Assembly (NCBI RefSeq): GCF_003797145.1
Contig: NZ_RKMG01000006.1
Span: forward strand, 24,039 to 88,038
Length of the DNA: 64,000 bases
Reading direction: 5' to 3'
From: Aerococcus agrisoli
Lineage (GTDB): Bacteria > Bacillota > Bacilli > Lactobacillales > Aerococcaceae
Shown: piece after piece, positions 52,512 through 61,223 of the stretch
How the letters are laid out: each line of letters opens with the position of its first letter
How positions within the stretch are numbered: the stretch's first letter is position 1
Notes under the pieces: model-generated
The model's database searches: none
Told to the model about the DNA's origin: nothing
What the model saw: the letters and a program-made list of their open reading frames with translations, nothing else
Made by a program: the position numbers and the translations under genes

Positions 52512-54062
52512 TTAATGGCTCATCATTTCTTGGGCGATTTCGATGCCGCTCATGTTTGATGGGTAGTAGGTTGGCCAATGGTCGACTTCTTCTAGTAGGC
52601 TTTCTTGGGATTCGCCACCCCAGTATATATGGTAGTGACCGGTTTGGACGGGGGCGATGTTATGGTCTGAGAATTGGACGTATTTGTATTGGCCAGCATC
52701 TGGGTCGGTGCTTTCGAATAGGTAACGGACACCGCGGTTGCCTTTGGCGTAGGTTAGGATTTCATAGCCTACGTATTTGTATTCGTATTTTTGACTTTGA
52801 CCATCATTTATAAATTCGATGGTATTTCCGTCAATATTGATATTGTCGACATCTGTTTGGTAGCCGGTTGTGTAGTAGTCTTTGTATGCTTCAGCGGTCA
52901 TGTCGCCTTTGAGTTTGGCTTTGTAGTCAAAGACTTGGTCTAGGGTGCCATCTTCAAGATATGGATACACAGATTGCCATGTGCCGGCATAGTCGGCTAG
53001 GCTACGGTCTTTGACGTCAGCATCTTTGAAATAACCGTTGTAGACAGTTTTTTCGGTTTCTTCTGTGGCCGTCGTTTCACTAGCTTCATCATTTTTTGCA
53101 GGTAGCTTGGTTGTTAGTTGTAGGGCTTCAAGGTTGTCCTCCATGACTGAGATATAGTTGGCGCCTGCGTTGATGGCGTCCTGAGTCAAGTTTTCTAAAG
53201 GATTGAGGACGGCGGTTTGAACCCCGACTTCTTCGGCTAAGGTTTTGGCTAGTTTGTCAGAACTTGCTTCTTCATAGTAGATGTATGAGATGTCGTTCTT
53301 TTTCACATAATCGGCTAATTCGGCTAAGCGCTCAGCGGACGGTTCGGCGTGGGGCGTCAGGCCGGCGATACCGATTTGATTTAGGCCGTAGTCGACTGCA
53401 AGGTACTTAAAGGCGGTGTGTGCAGTGACGAAATCGGTCCGACTAGCATTGGTTAGGGACTCAGTATAGGCATCGTCTAGGGCTTCAAGTTCATCAATAT
53501 AGGCGTCGGCGTTGGCTTGGAAGGTGTCAGCCATGTCAGGGTATAATTCCTTTAGCTGGTCAGTGATGGATGCAACTTCCATGATGGCGCGGTGGGGTGA
53601 GACCCAAGTATGCGGATCATAGGTATGACTGTGGTCTTCGTGACCTGACCCGCTTTCCGCTTCATTTTCCGCTTCATGATCATGCCCATCTTCTTCACCA
53701 GGCAGTAAAACCATGCCTTCGGTCGCTTTGACGACATTGACGTCGTCCTTCAAGCTTGCGGCTGTATCTGCAACCCATGTTTCCATATTTTCGTTGTGGT
53801 AAATGAGGGCATCGGCTTCATTAAGTTGCGCGATTGCTCTGGCTGATGGTTCATAATCATGGGCTTCCGTCCCAGCTGGCAATAGTAGTGAGACTTCGGC
53901 TGCATCTCCAACGATTTCTTTGGTAAATTCGTAAACCGGGTAGATGGTCGTCGCAATTTGTAATTTCCCGTTGGTGTCGGCAGTATTTTCACTTTGCCCA
54001 CATGCGGCTAGTAGCGCAAGACTAGCGAAAAGTACGGCACTTGTTTGAATCATTTTCTTCAT
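52512..54062 (-). CDS. adcA: Zinc ABC transporter binding lipoprotein AdcA with ZinT domain
   Basis: 516 residues: signal peptide and lipobox LLAACGQS (Cys21), ZnuA-like domain (about 33-330: IYPVYEFTKEIVGD, EAHDYEPS with a Zn His, a His/Glu/Asp-rich loop around 125-150, HTAFKYLAVDYG, YYEEASSDKLAKTLAEE) and a C-terminal ZinT/YodA domain (about 345-516: VYNGYFKDADVKDRSLADYAGTWQSVYPYL, GHYHIYWGG, WPTYYPSNMSGIEIAQEM). This two-domain form is typical of Lactobacillales. No adcB/adcC permease or ATPase genes adjoin. A Zur-type palindrome lies 111 bases before the start. Family A repeat 5 abuts the stop codon. Confidence 0.93.
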   Translation of the reverse strand: MKKMIQTSAVLFASLALLAACGQSENTADTNGKLQIATTIYPVYEFTKEIVGDAAEVSLLLPAGTEAHDYEPSARAIAQLNEADALIYHNENMETWVADTAASLKDDVNVVKATEGMVLLPGEEDGHDHEAENEAESGSGHEDHSHTYDPHTWVSPHRAIMEVASITDQLKELYPDMADTFQANADAYIDELEALDDAYTESLTNASRTDFVTAHTAFKYLAVDYGLNQIGIAGLTPHAEPSAERLAELADYVKKNDISYIYYEEASSDKLAKTLAEEVGVQTAVLNPLENLTQDAINAGANYISVMEDNLEALQLTTKLPAKNDEASETTATEETEKTVYNGYFKDADVKDRSLADYAGTWQSVYPYLEDGTLDQVFDYKAKLKGDMTAEAYKDYYTTGYQTDVDNINIDGNTIEFINDGQSQKYEYKYVGYEILTYAKGNRGVRYLFESTDPDAGQYKYVQFSDHNIAPVQTGHYHIYWGGESQESLLEEVDHWPTYYPSNMSGIEIAQEMMSH

Positions 54063-54172
54063 TCTGCTTACCTCTCTTACGTTTCATTTTGTGATTCGTT
54101 AAGAAGTGAAAAGGGTACCCAATAGACCACTAATTGCCTTAGCTAGGGGCAGGGTCTACTTCTTTTGAGTGC

Positions 54173-54193
54173 AAATCGTAATCGTTACGATTT
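54173..54193. promoter_or_regulatory. Zur operator
   Basis: Perfect nine-base inverted repeat AAATCGTAA-TCG-TTACGATTT, matching the Zur box of Bacillota (TCGTAAT-N-ATTACGA core). It lies in the divergent region between adcA and the nitrilase-family gene, 111 bases before adcA. Streptococcal AdcR sites (TTAACNRGTTAA) look different, so Zur is the better reading. Confidence 0.85.
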
Positions 54194-54363
54194 AACAGAA
54201 GCTAATTTATCATGCAGGATTGACTGAGGTCAAGGCTTTTTTACATGAAATATGATTCATACAGTCATATAACCGCAAAATAATCACATTTCTGGTCAAT
54301 AAGGTTTTAATTTGTATACAAATAAATTATAATAATATTAGAAAAAATTAAGGAGTGAGTTAC

Positions 54364-55152
54364 ATGAAGGTGGCAATCGTTCAAACCGCTTTGATTCAAG
54401 GTCAAGTGGCTGAAAATATGCAAATAATCCAAGATGCTTTGACCGAGGCGGCTTCGGCGAACCCTGATGTCATTGTCTTGCCCGAGTTGTGGAATACCTC
54501 ATTTTTACCCGAAAACGTCTATGAAATCGCGGATGTCGACGGTAAAGAAACACGCGCACTGTTAAGTTCTTTTGCGAAAAATAATCACGTGAATATTGTT
54601 GGCGGATCTGTGGCGAATATCAGAGAAGACGCCTTATTTAACACGGTGTTTGTCTACGACCGAGATGGCTCAGAAATCGCATCTTATGACAAGGCGCACT
54701 TATTCTCACCAGCTGGCGAGGATGATTATTTTGCGGCAGGTAAAGACAGTGTAACTTTCGAATTAGACGGCGTTACTTGTGGCGTGGTGACTTGTTATGA
54801 TTTACGTTTCCCTGAATGGGTACGTGAATTGGCTTTGGCCGATGCCCAAGTGGTCTTTGTACCAGCGGCTTGGCCAGCAACCCGAAATGTGCATTGGGAT
54901 ATCTTGAACCGTGCGCGTGCTATTGAAAATCAAATGTATGTGGTAGCTGTGAATAGTGTTGGCTTGGTCAATCCGAAAGGTGATGTCTATGGTGGTCACT
55001 CTGTGATTATTGATCCATGGGGTTCTTATATTGTTGAGCCAGATGACGATCATGAGATTAAAGTGGGCGAGATTGATTTTGATGTCATTGACGGCATTCG
55101 TTCTAAGATTAATGTCTTCAATGACCGCCGTCCGGATATTTACGATATCTAG
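54364..55152 (+). CDS. Carbon-nitrogen hydrolase (nitrilase superfamily, omega-amidase-like)
   Basis: 262 residues from ATG 54364 (AAGGAGTGAG upstream). The Glu-Lys-Cys triad is visible: VIVLPELWNT (Glu), YDKAHLF (Lys) and GVVTCYDLRFPEW (Cys about 146). Loops GGSVANI and PAAWPATRNVHWDILNRARAIENQ match the NIT2/YafV/MtnU branch, which deaminates 2-oxoglutaramate or 2-oxosuccinamate. In B. subtilis MtnU works in methionine salvage, but no salvage genes are next to it here. Single gene. Confidence 0.85.
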   Translation: MKVAIVQTALIQGQVAENMQIIQDALTEAASANPDVIVLPELWNTSFLPENVYEIADVDGKETRALLSSFAKNNHVNIVGGSVANIREDALFNTVFVYDRDGSEIASYDKAHLFSPAGEDDYFAAGKDSVTFELDGVTCGVVTCYDLRFPEWVRELALADAQVVFVPAAWPATRNVHWDILNRARAIENQMYVVAVNSVGLVNPKGDVYGGHSVIIDPWGSYIVEPDDDHEIKVGEIDFDVIDGIRSKINVFNDRRPDIYDI

Positions 55153-55258
55153 TGGTTGATGGGTATGCGAATCAATAGTATTTATGCGGAATCTTTTCTA
55201 TAATAGAATGAAGAATGAATGAGTGGCGTATTTTTGCCATAAGAAAAGGGGAAGCGTA

Positions 55259-55642
55259 ATGACTTTGCATTTGAATATGACTGAGTTTGGGCCTGAGGCT
55301 GTGAATGAGCATGGGGATAATTGGGCGTTGGATAAGACGAATGGTTTTTCGCCTTTGAATACGTTTGTGTTATCGGTTGCGGCGTGTTCGTCTGGTGTGT
55401 ATCGTGATATTTTGGTGAATTCTAAAATTGAACATGAGATTCATGATGTGACGATTGATTTTGATCGTGCTGAAGAGGCGCCAAGACCGGTGACGGCGAT
55501 TGAGATTACCTTCCACGTGACGGTGCCTGAGGAAGATCGTGGCCGTGCGGAACGTGCGACGAAGATGATTCATAAGTATTGCCCAGTGGTTCAAAGTATT
55601 GACCCGAATATCGTTGTGACTGAGACAGTAGTTTTCCAATAG
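55259..55642 (+). CDS. OsmC-family peroxidase-like protein
   Basis: 127 residues from ATG 55259 (AAAGGGGAAG before; a longer opening from 55223 crosses it). OsmC fold with the two redox cysteines in VAACSSGVYRDI and IHKYCPVVQSI, the pair used for organic hydroperoxide reduction. The N-terminal strand is short compared with Ohr. Codon use is rich in GTG, GCG and ACG compared with the AKR gene after it. Next gene begins 13 bases on, likely the same transcript. Confidence 0.83.
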   Translation: MTLHLNMTEFGPEAVNEHGDNWALDKTNGFSPLNTFVLSVAACSSGVYRDILVNSKIEHEIHDVTIDFDRAEEAPRPVTAIEITFHVTVPEEDRGRAERATKMIHKYCPVVQSIDPNIVVTETVVFQ

Positions 55643-55655
55643 AAGGAGCGTTTAT

Positions 55656-56465
55656 ATGGAGTTTGTAACATTAAATAATGGGGTTGAAATGCCCGTTTTA
55701 GGTACTGGTACCAACACTTTTGGTAAAGTGAATGGTGATTATTTCGGTGATATCAATGATGATACGACTGAATTACTAGCTGCGATTAAAGCAGGTTACC
55801 GTTCAATCGATACTGCGATTGCTTACCGTAATGAATCAGTGGTTGGTAAGGCAATTAAAGAGTCAGGTTTACCACGTGAAGAATTTTTCATCACGTCTAA
55901 AATTCCTGGTGACGAAGAGCATTCGGGTACGGCAGAAAAAGTAGAGGCTTCATTAAACGCTTCGCTTGAGGCCCTACAAACTGACTACATCGACTTATAC
56001 TTAATTCACCACCCTTGGGATGATGAAAATGAAATGTTACAAACTTGGTATGCCTTAGAAAATGCCTACAATGATGGCAAAATCAAGGCTATCGGTGTTT
56101 CTAACTTTGATCAAGATCAATTAGATATCATTATCGACAATGCGCGTATCCAACCAATGGTCAACCAAGTGGAATCTCACGTTGGTAACTGGAACGATGA
56201 GATTGTTGCTTACAGCTTGGAAAATGATGTTATCCCAACAGCTTGGGGTCCAATGAAGGGTACAGACGACGCAAGCCGTGCAGTTCTAACTGAAATTGGG
56301 GACCAATACGGTAAAACTTGGGGACAAGTTGTGTTACGTTACCAAATCGAACGCGGCGTAATTGTGATTCCTAAATCACACAATGCTGGCCGTCAAGCCG
56401 ATAACTTCAACGTCTTCGACTTTGAATTATCAGATGCAGACAAAGAAAAAATCAAAGCTTTATAA
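55656..56465 (+). CDS. Aldo/keto reductase
   Basis: 269 residues. AKR barrel with NADPH-dependent catalytic tetrad: Asp and Tyr in RSIDTAIAYRNE, Lys in FFITSKIPG and His in YLIHHPWD. C-terminal cofactor loop VIPKSHNAGRQADNF. Similar in length to the 2,5-diketogluconate reductase/YvgN group; general carbonyl detoxification is the safest role. RBS AAGGAGCG. Strong codon bias. A terminator follows. Confidence 0.9.
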   Translation: MEFVTLNNGVEMPVLGTGTNTFGKVNGDYFGDINDDTTELLAAIKAGYRSIDTAIAYRNESVVGKAIKESGLPREEFFITSKIPGDEEHSGTAEKVEASLNASLEALQTDYIDLYLIHHPWDDENEMLQTWYALENAYNDGKIKAIGVSNFDQDQLDIIIDNARIQPMVNQVESHVGNWNDEIVAYSLENDVIPTAWGPMKGTDDASRAVLTEIGDQYGKTWGQVVLRYQIERGVIVIPKSHNAGRQADNFNVFDFELSDADKEKIKAL

Positions 56466-56478
56466 TTATTTTGATTGG

Positions 56479-56508
56479 AAGGTTGGTGCCACGGCACCAA
56501 CCTTTTTT
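56479..56508 (+). terminator. Rho-independent terminator
   Basis: AAGGTTGGTGCC / GGCACCAACCTT stem around ACG with a T run, behind the aldo/keto reductase gene. Confidence 0.88.
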
Positions 56509-56546
56509 GATTACTTTGTTTTAGTGATTGCATTTACTTTGAGTCT

Positions 56547-56586
56547 TTGGCTTGTCGTGTATTGTCCTTTAAAAGCCGTGGCACCG
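56547..56586. repeat. Decayed copy of the hairpin repeat at 49802
   Basis: GGCTTGTCGTGTATTGTCC then TTTAAAAGCCGTGG, the same as at 49806-49840; the left arm here reads CTTTGGCTT so only GGCTT/AAGCC can pair. Confidence 0.65.
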
Positions 56587-56660
56587 GCGAGATGAAACAA
56601 TACCAATTTTCTTTGCTAGCAGCTGTCTGCAAGTTTGTATATGTGCATATTAAAATATGC

Positions 56661-56856
56661 GAAAACTGGAAACTTGAAGCCGGTTTGGTTTCATAAATGA
56701 GAAAAAATGCATCGCAGAAAGGTCTGAAGTTTCCTCATTTCCTAAAGCGCGTCGCAAAAGGTCATCAAGTTTCCTAAATGAGAAAAAATGAGTCACAAAA
56801 ATCCCTGTGGTTTCCATTTTTTGATTATATATAGACATATAAATACAATCCAACAT
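56661..56856 (+). repeat. Interspersed palindromic repeat, family B copy 4
   Basis: Begins GAAAACTGGAAAC as copy 1, followed by two ATGAGAAAAAATG stretches (56696 and 56779 areas), CCCTGTGGTTTCCATTTTTT and TATAAATACAATCC. No closing terminator hairpin, so it is a truncated copy. The 56509-56947 gap holds this, the hairpin at 56547 and a promoter region. Confidence 0.6.
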
Positions 56857-56974
56857 AGACGAGCAATTTCCCCCACAGCAACACCACTATGCAAATTTTT
56901 AAATTTCCCCCAGACGACTTAATTTGATCAATAATTTGCTATAATAAATGGACGAATATCTAGAGGAGGATAAG

Positions 56975-57688
56975 ATGCGGATTTTAAAACAATTAACCGA
57001 GCGCGTATATTATATGCCCGCGGATGGTGAGATCGATCGACCAGTCTTAGGTTATATCAAGGGTGACAAATTTTCATTGCGTATCGATGCAGGTAACTCA
57101 GCATCGCATGTTGCCAACTTTGACCAAGAAGTCGAACGCCTTGGCTTGGTACAACCAGCAGCCACACTCATCACACACTGGCATTGGGACCATACATACG
57201 GCATGCATGCCATCAAAACCCCAATCATCGCCAACGAACAAACAAACGCACGACTACAAACGATGTCCACTTGGTCATGGACACCGGATGCTATGGCAGC
57301 CCGCCTAGAAACTGGTGAAGAATGTGCTTTTTGCGACGAATACATACGCAAAGAGTATGACGATCCACAAGGACAAATCAAAGTAGTTACCGCTGATGTT
57401 ACATTTAAGGATAAGCTAACAATAGATTTAGGTGGCATTGAACTTGAGATTTTCCAAGTTACCAACCCACATTCTGAAGACGGCATGATTATCTATATTC
57501 CAAGCGAGCGCGTAGCTTTCATCGGTGATACGATCACCGAAGACTTCTACAACAACTCTTATATGGATTGGGAAAAAATGGCTACACTTCGCCAAACACT
57601 CAGCCAATTGGACGCCGACTACTACTTGCATGGGCATCTTGAGCCACTATCTTTTGAACAACTAGACGAATTTATGCAACCAAGTTAA
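56975..57688 (+). CDS. Metallo-beta-lactamase-fold hydrolase
   Basis: 237 residues from ATG 56975 (GAGGAGG eight bases before). MBL motif THWHWDHTYGMHA supplies HxHxDH; further ligands are the His in TNPHSEDGMI, the Asp in VAFIGDTIT and the His in YYLHGHLEP. Lactonase, thioesterase and glyoxalase II-like activities occur in the family, and the substrate cannot be told. Followed 37 bases on by a VOC-family gene and then small membrane and repair genes, possibly one transcript. Confidence 0.85.
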   Translation: MRILKQLTERVYYMPADGEIDRPVLGYIKGDKFSLRIDAGNSASHVANFDQEVERLGLVQPAATLITHWHWDHTYGMHAIKTPIIANEQTNARLQTMSTWSWTPDAMAARLETGEECAFCDEYIRKEYDDPQGQIKVVTADVTFKDKLTIDLGGIELEIFQVTNPHSEDGMIIYIPSERVAFIGDTITEDFYNNSYMDWEKMATLRQTLSQLDADYYLHGHLEPLSFEQLDEFMQPS

Positions 57689-57725
57689 TTTTTCAGATGG
57701 CACGACCATCATTAAGGAGCTAACC

Positions 57726-58085
57726 ATGATTCATAAAACACGCGTAATGCTTTACTCAACGGACGTTGCTGGGGCCAGTGATTTTTGGCTAAACACAGTA
57801 GGTGCCGTGTTGATCGAAACGATGGCCCTACCTGAAGGCTTTGAAGCCAAGGTCATCGCGCTAAACGAAACAAACGAGATTGCTATTTTTCCAAAAGAAT
57901 TTATTGAAAAGTATTCGCCAGAAGTGGCGGATAATGTGCCGTCATTGATGTTTTTTGTGGATGATTTCGATGCTTATTACGACCGAATTCCGACACACGG
58001 GGAGATTTTTGACAACGGGGGAACACGTACGTTCAATTTTTCGACACCGGATGGACTATATTTTGTCTTTGCGGAAGCTAAATAA
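57726..58085 (+). CDS. VOC-family (glyoxalase-like) protein
   Basis: 119 residues with two beta-alpha-beta-beta-beta units of the vicinal oxygen chelate fold: VMLYSTDVAGASDFWLNTVGAVLIE, IALNETNEIAIFP, LMFFVDDFDAYYDRI and a closing TRTFNFSTPDGLYFVFAEA. Metal ligands are not conserved in the usual places (no clear H/E pair), so it may be a binding or resistance-like protein. RBS AAGGAG before ATG 57726. Confidence 0.75.
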   Translation: MIHKTRVMLYSTDVAGASDFWLNTVGAVLIETMALPEGFEAKVIALNETNEIAIFPKEFIEKYSPEVADNVPSLMFFVDDFDAYYDRIPTHGEIFDNGGTRTFNFSTPDGLYFVFAEAK

Positions 58086-58105
58086 GATTTGAAATGGAGA
58101 ATAGA

Positions 58106-58753
58106 ATGAAGAATTTGACTAAAGACCTAGTAATTCGCGCATTGATTGCTTTTGTGGGCTGTGTGTTTATTGCAATCGGGATTTCCTTATCGGGTGCTGT
58201 AAATATGGGGATGGACCCATTCTCTGCGCTTTGGGTTGCTGTATCGAAGATTATGGGTGTCGGTTTGGGTAACTTGATGCTTGTGGTCAACTTGATTATT
58301 TTTGCGGTGATTTTCTTAATTGACCGTTCAAAATTTGGTTTAGGAACCTTTATTAACTGGATTTTTACCGGGTATATGATCCAATTTTTTGGTGACTATT
58401 TTATCTCAATTGGCTTAGGGGACGACTATAACTTGTTGGTTCGCGTTGTTTTAACCCTAGTCAGTGTGTCGGTTTTATTATTTGGGGCAGCTTTATACAT
58501 GTCAGCAGGGCTTGGCATGGCACCACTTGATGCGATTGCGCCAGTGATTGAAGAGAAAACTAAATTATCTTATGTGCAAGGACGTATGATTCATGAGATT
58601 TTATGTTTAGTTTTAGCATTCTTCTTAGGTGGACCAGTTGGTTTAATGACTATTTACATGGGCTTCTTCGCGGGACCAATGATTGCCATGTTCCGAGCTA
58701 AATTGGCTGAGCCTTTAGTCAAACGTTTGACGGGTGAAACACTTTACCAATAA
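58106..58753 (+). CDS. YczE/YitT-type membrane protein
   Basis: 215 residues from ATG 58106 (ATGGAG before). Five hydrophobic segments; the family signature GISLSGAVNMGMDPFSALWVAVSKIMGVGLGNLMLVVN and later LYMSAGLGMAPLDAIAPVI show the internal repeat G.GM.P.DA. YczE-like proteins are of unknown function (one influences lipopeptide synthesis in Bacillus). Gap of 20 bases to the VOC gene, so probably co-transcribed. Confidence 0.8.
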   Translation: MKNLTKDLVIRALIAFVGCVFIAIGISLSGAVNMGMDPFSALWVAVSKIMGVGLGNLMLVVNLIIFAVIFLIDRSKFGLGTFINWIFTGYMIQFFGDYFISIGLGDDYNLLVRVVLTLVSVSVLLFGAALYMSAGLGMAPLDAIAPVIEEKTKLSYVQGRMIHEILCLVLAFFLGGPVGLMTIYMGFFAGPMIAMFRAKLAEPLVKRLTGETLYQ

Positions 58754-58792
58754 AATGTAGCGCTAGGTAGGAATTGAGGAGGAGATTTGGGT

Positions 58793-59500
58793 ATGAATTA
58801 TACAGAAGTCATGACCGAACTTGAAAGCTTAGGAACTGAACGGACCAAGAAACGTTATCTATCCGAAGGGGCGGTCGAACCAGTTTTTGGTGTGGCAACT
58901 GGGGCCATGAAACCCATGCGCAAAGTTATCAAAAAAGACCAAGCCTTAGCCGAAGAATTATATGCATCAGGCAACTTTGACGCCATGTATTTTGCGGGTG
59001 TGATTGCGGATGCCAATGCCATGACCGAAGCGGATTATGACCGTTGGATGGACCAAGCATACTGCTATATGATTTCAGATTGGATTATCGCCGTTACTCT
59101 ATCTGAAGCTGATATCGCCCAAGAAGTCGCTGATAAATGGATTGATTCCGGTGAAGAATTGCGCATGTCAGGTGGTTGGTATACCTACTGCTGGCTATTA
59201 GGCCGTTTGAAGGACGATAAATTCGACACTGACAAACTGTCTGCCATGTTGGACCGTGTCCAAGCGACCATCCATGACCAGCCAGACCGCGCCAAACATG
59301 CCATGAACTACTTCGCCTATACCGTTGGTTTGTCATACGTCGCTTTAAGCGAAAAAGCACAGGCAGTGGCTAAAGCCATTGGTGAGGTAACTGTTGTTCG
59401 TGAACACAAAGAGCCTCAAGTTTTGAACGCATATGAAACCTTACAAAAGGATCTAGACAAAGGTCGCCTTGGTTTTAAACGTAAATATGTGAGATGTTAA
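58793..59500 (+). CDS. DNA alkylation repair protein (AlkD-like)
   Basis: 235 residues from ATG 58793 (GAGGAGGAG at about 58776-58784). All-alpha HEAT-like repeats with GVATGAMKPMRKVIKKDQALAEELYASGNFDAMYFAGVI and SDWIIAVTLSEADIAQEVADKWIDS, recognised as the DNA_alkylation (AlkC/AlkD-like) family. Members excise alkylated bases or, in other branches, only bind DNA; the conserved Trp/Asp/Arg set of AlkD cannot be checked fully by eye. Terminator follows. Confidence 0.75.
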   Translation: MNYTEVMTELESLGTERTKKRYLSEGAVEPVFGVATGAMKPMRKVIKKDQALAEELYASGNFDAMYFAGVIADANAMTEADYDRWMDQAYCYMISDWIIAVTLSEADIAQEVADKWIDSGEELRMSGGWYTYCWLLGRLKDDKFDTDKLSAMLDRVQATIHDQPDRAKHAMNYFAYTVGLSYVALSEKAQAVAKAIGEVTVVREHKEPQVLNAYETLQKDLDKGRLGFKRKYVRC

Positions 59501-59510
59501 TGATAATAAT

Positions 59511-59552
59511 AAAAAAAAAGCGTGAAATCCTCGCAGATTTCACGCTTTTTTT
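59511..59552. terminator. Bidirectional rho-independent terminator
   Basis: AAAGCGTGAAATC / GATTTCACGCTTT with loop CTCGCA, A run left and T run right, between convergent genes. Confidence 0.88.
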
Positions 59553-59562
59553 CGTATATATA

Positions 59563-60216
59563 TTATAGTGCCTTGATAGCCTCATCAATCGCTGTATCAC
59601 CGTTGACCACTTCGAATTCTTTACCAATCGTAGAATCATTTTCTAAAACGGTAATCAATGTACGGGCAATGTCTTGACGAGAAACGTCATTCATTTGTGG
59701 TTGTGGTACGGTAGTGATTTTACCAGTTCCCGGAATATCTTGTAATAAACCAGGGTGAACGATGGTCCAATCAAGGTTGGTACGAGATTTCAACCATTCA
59801 TCAGCATAAGTTTTACCAGTTGTGTATACTCTGATGTAGTTCTTTTCAATTTCTTCGCGACCAGTTCTGAATGTAGAAACAATGACGAATCGCTTTACAC
59901 CAGCTGCTTCGGTTGCTTGCATTGTTTTAATGGCACCATCAAGGTTAACCATCATAATAATGTCATCACCAGATCCACCAGCACCAGCTGAGAAAATCAC
60001 GCTATCGATATCATTATCTTTGATAATTTTTTCAATATCTTCTTGGGTGTGTTTGGTTAAATCTAAGTATACAGTTTGAATACCACGTTCTTCAAAGAAT
60101 GGTGTTTGGTCCATATTTCTAATGGCTGCGACTTCTTCAATATTGTCATTATCTTTGATTAAATCAGCGAATTGACGAGAAACGCCACCATTTGCACCTA
60201 CAACTAATACTTTCAT
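59563..60216 (-). CDS. NAD(P)-binding NmrA/SDR-like protein, copy 1
   Basis: 217 residues. Rossmann motif VVGANGGVSRQFADL, VYLDLTKHTQEDI, SAGAGGSGDD, FVIVSTFRTGREE and an atypical SDR active-site region YTTGKTYADEWLKS with the Tyr...Lys spacing partly kept. Atypical short-chain reductases of this kind (YwnB/NmrA-like) sense or reduce with NAD(P)H. About 85% identical to the next gene, so the pair is a recent duplication. RBS AAAGGAG before ATG 60216. The 147-base gap to copy 2 contains that gene's terminator. Confidence 0.82.
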   Translation of the reverse strand: MKVLVVGANGGVSRQFADLIKDNDNIEEVAAIRNMDQTPFFEERGIQTVYLDLTKHTQEDIEKIIKDNDIDSVIFSAGAGGSGDDIIMMVNLDGAIKTMQATEAAGVKRFVIVSTFRTGREEIEKNYIRVYTTGKTYADEWLKSRTNLDWTIVHPGLLQDIPGTGKITTVPQPQMNDVSRQDIARTLITVLENDSTIGKEFEVVNGDTAIDEAIKAL

Positions 60217-60318
60217 GAATGAAAATCTCCTTTCGTTTTGCTTTCCTTACTACAATTCATATTATATAAGTTATTAGATAGGCTTTCAAAGTATTTGCTT
60301 GCGGAAAAAATACAATCA

Positions 60319-60354
60319 CAAAAAAGGTTGAAACATTTGCGTGTTTCAACCTTT
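60319..60354 (-). terminator. Terminator between the NmrA-like paralogs
   Basis: AAAGGTTGAAACA / TGTTTCAACCTTT stem (60323-60354) with a minus-strand T run, so the second copy has its own transcript end. Confidence 0.8.
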
Positions 60355-60363
60355 AGCGAATAC

Positions 60364-61017
60364 TTATAATGCTTTAATTGCTTCGTCAACTGGTGTTTCG
60401 CCGTTGACTACTTCAAATTCTTTACCAATGGTGCTGTCATTTTCTAAAACAGCTACTAGGGTACGGGCAACGTCTTGACGAGAAACTTCGAGCGGCTTAT
60501 CTTGAGGCACGGTCGTAATTTTTCCAGTGCCAGCATCATTGACCAGGATTCCTGGGTGAACGATTGTCCAATCTAGATTGGTACGTGATTTTAACCATTC
60601 ATCTGCATAAGTTTTGGCAGTAGTGTAAACACGAAGATAGCCTTTTTCAATTTCTTCGCGACCAGTTCTGAAGGTTGAAACAATCACAAAGCGTTTCAAA
60701 CCGGCAGCTTCGGTTGCTTGCATTGATTTGATGGCACCATCTAAGTCAACCATCATGACGATATCGTCACCAGATCCACCAGCACCAGCTGAGAAAATCA
60801 CACTATCAATGTTGTTATCTTTAATGATTTTTTCGATATCTTGTTGGGTATGTTTGGTTAAGTCTAGGTAAACGGTTTGAATGCCACGTTCTTCAAAGAA
60901 GGGTGCTTGATCCATATTACGAATAGCCGCAACTTCTTCAATATTGTCATGATCTTTTACAAAATCAGCGAAGTGACGAGAAACATTACCATTTGCACCG
61001 ATGACTAATACTTTCAT
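60364..61017 (-). CDS. NAD(P)-binding NmrA/SDR-like protein, copy 2
   Basis: 217 residues, the same layout as copy 1: VIGANGNVSRHFADF, YLDLTKHTQQDI, SAGAGGSGDDIVMM, FVIVSTFRTGREE, YTTAKTYADEWLKS. Differences from copy 1 are spread over the length with a cluster after residue 157 (GILVNDAGTG against GLLQDIPGTG) and around 171-176, in the substrate side of the fold, so the two could differ in ligand. Own promoter region upstream and divergent from the heavy-metal ATPase. RBS AGAAGGAG. Confidence 0.82.
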   Translation of the reverse strand: MKVLVIGANGNVSRHFADFVKDHDNIEEVAAIRNMDQAPFFEERGIQTVYLDLTKHTQQDIEKIIKDNNIDSVIFSAGAGGSGDDIVMMVDLDGAIKSMQATEAAGLKRFVIVSTFRTGREEIEKGYLRVYTTAKTYADEWLKSRTNLDWTIVHPGILVNDAGTGKITTVPQDKPLEVSRQDVARTLVAVLENDSTIGKEFEVVNGETPVDEAIKAL

Positions 61018-61123
61018 ATATAAAAACTCCTTCTAAAATCCACTACTTTATAACTATATTGTAGAGGTATAAAGTCATAGCTTCAAAGAATTGGCTTATA
61101 GAAGCAAAATTGCATATATATGA

Positions 61124-61151
61124 TTGACTTTTCATATAGAAGTTCTATAAT
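61124..61151 (+). promoter_or_regulatory. Promoter of the metal ATPase gene
   Basis: TTGACT (61124-61129), 16-base spacer, TATAAT (61146-61151). Confidence 0.7.
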
Positions 61152-61161
61152 AAGTTTATGA

Positions 61162-61181
61162 ATATGAATGAACATTCATAT
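61162..61181. promoter_or_regulatory. ArsR/SmtB-type operator palindrome
   Basis: ATATGAATG-AA-CATTCATAT, perfect nine-base arms, covering the expected transcription start. Like the operators of CzrA/SmtB-type metal sensors that control P-type ATPases. No sensor gene is found in the window. Confidence 0.65.
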
Positions 61182-61223
61182 AACTTACGCAAAGTAAGTG
61201 ACAACTTAAAGGGAGTGTTTCTT

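Noticed and set aside
52478..52813. Arg- and Cys-rich frame opposite the 3' end of adcA
   Set aside because: It lies antisense to a well-supported gene, has no ribosome site and no family resemblance; its composition is that of a shadow frame.
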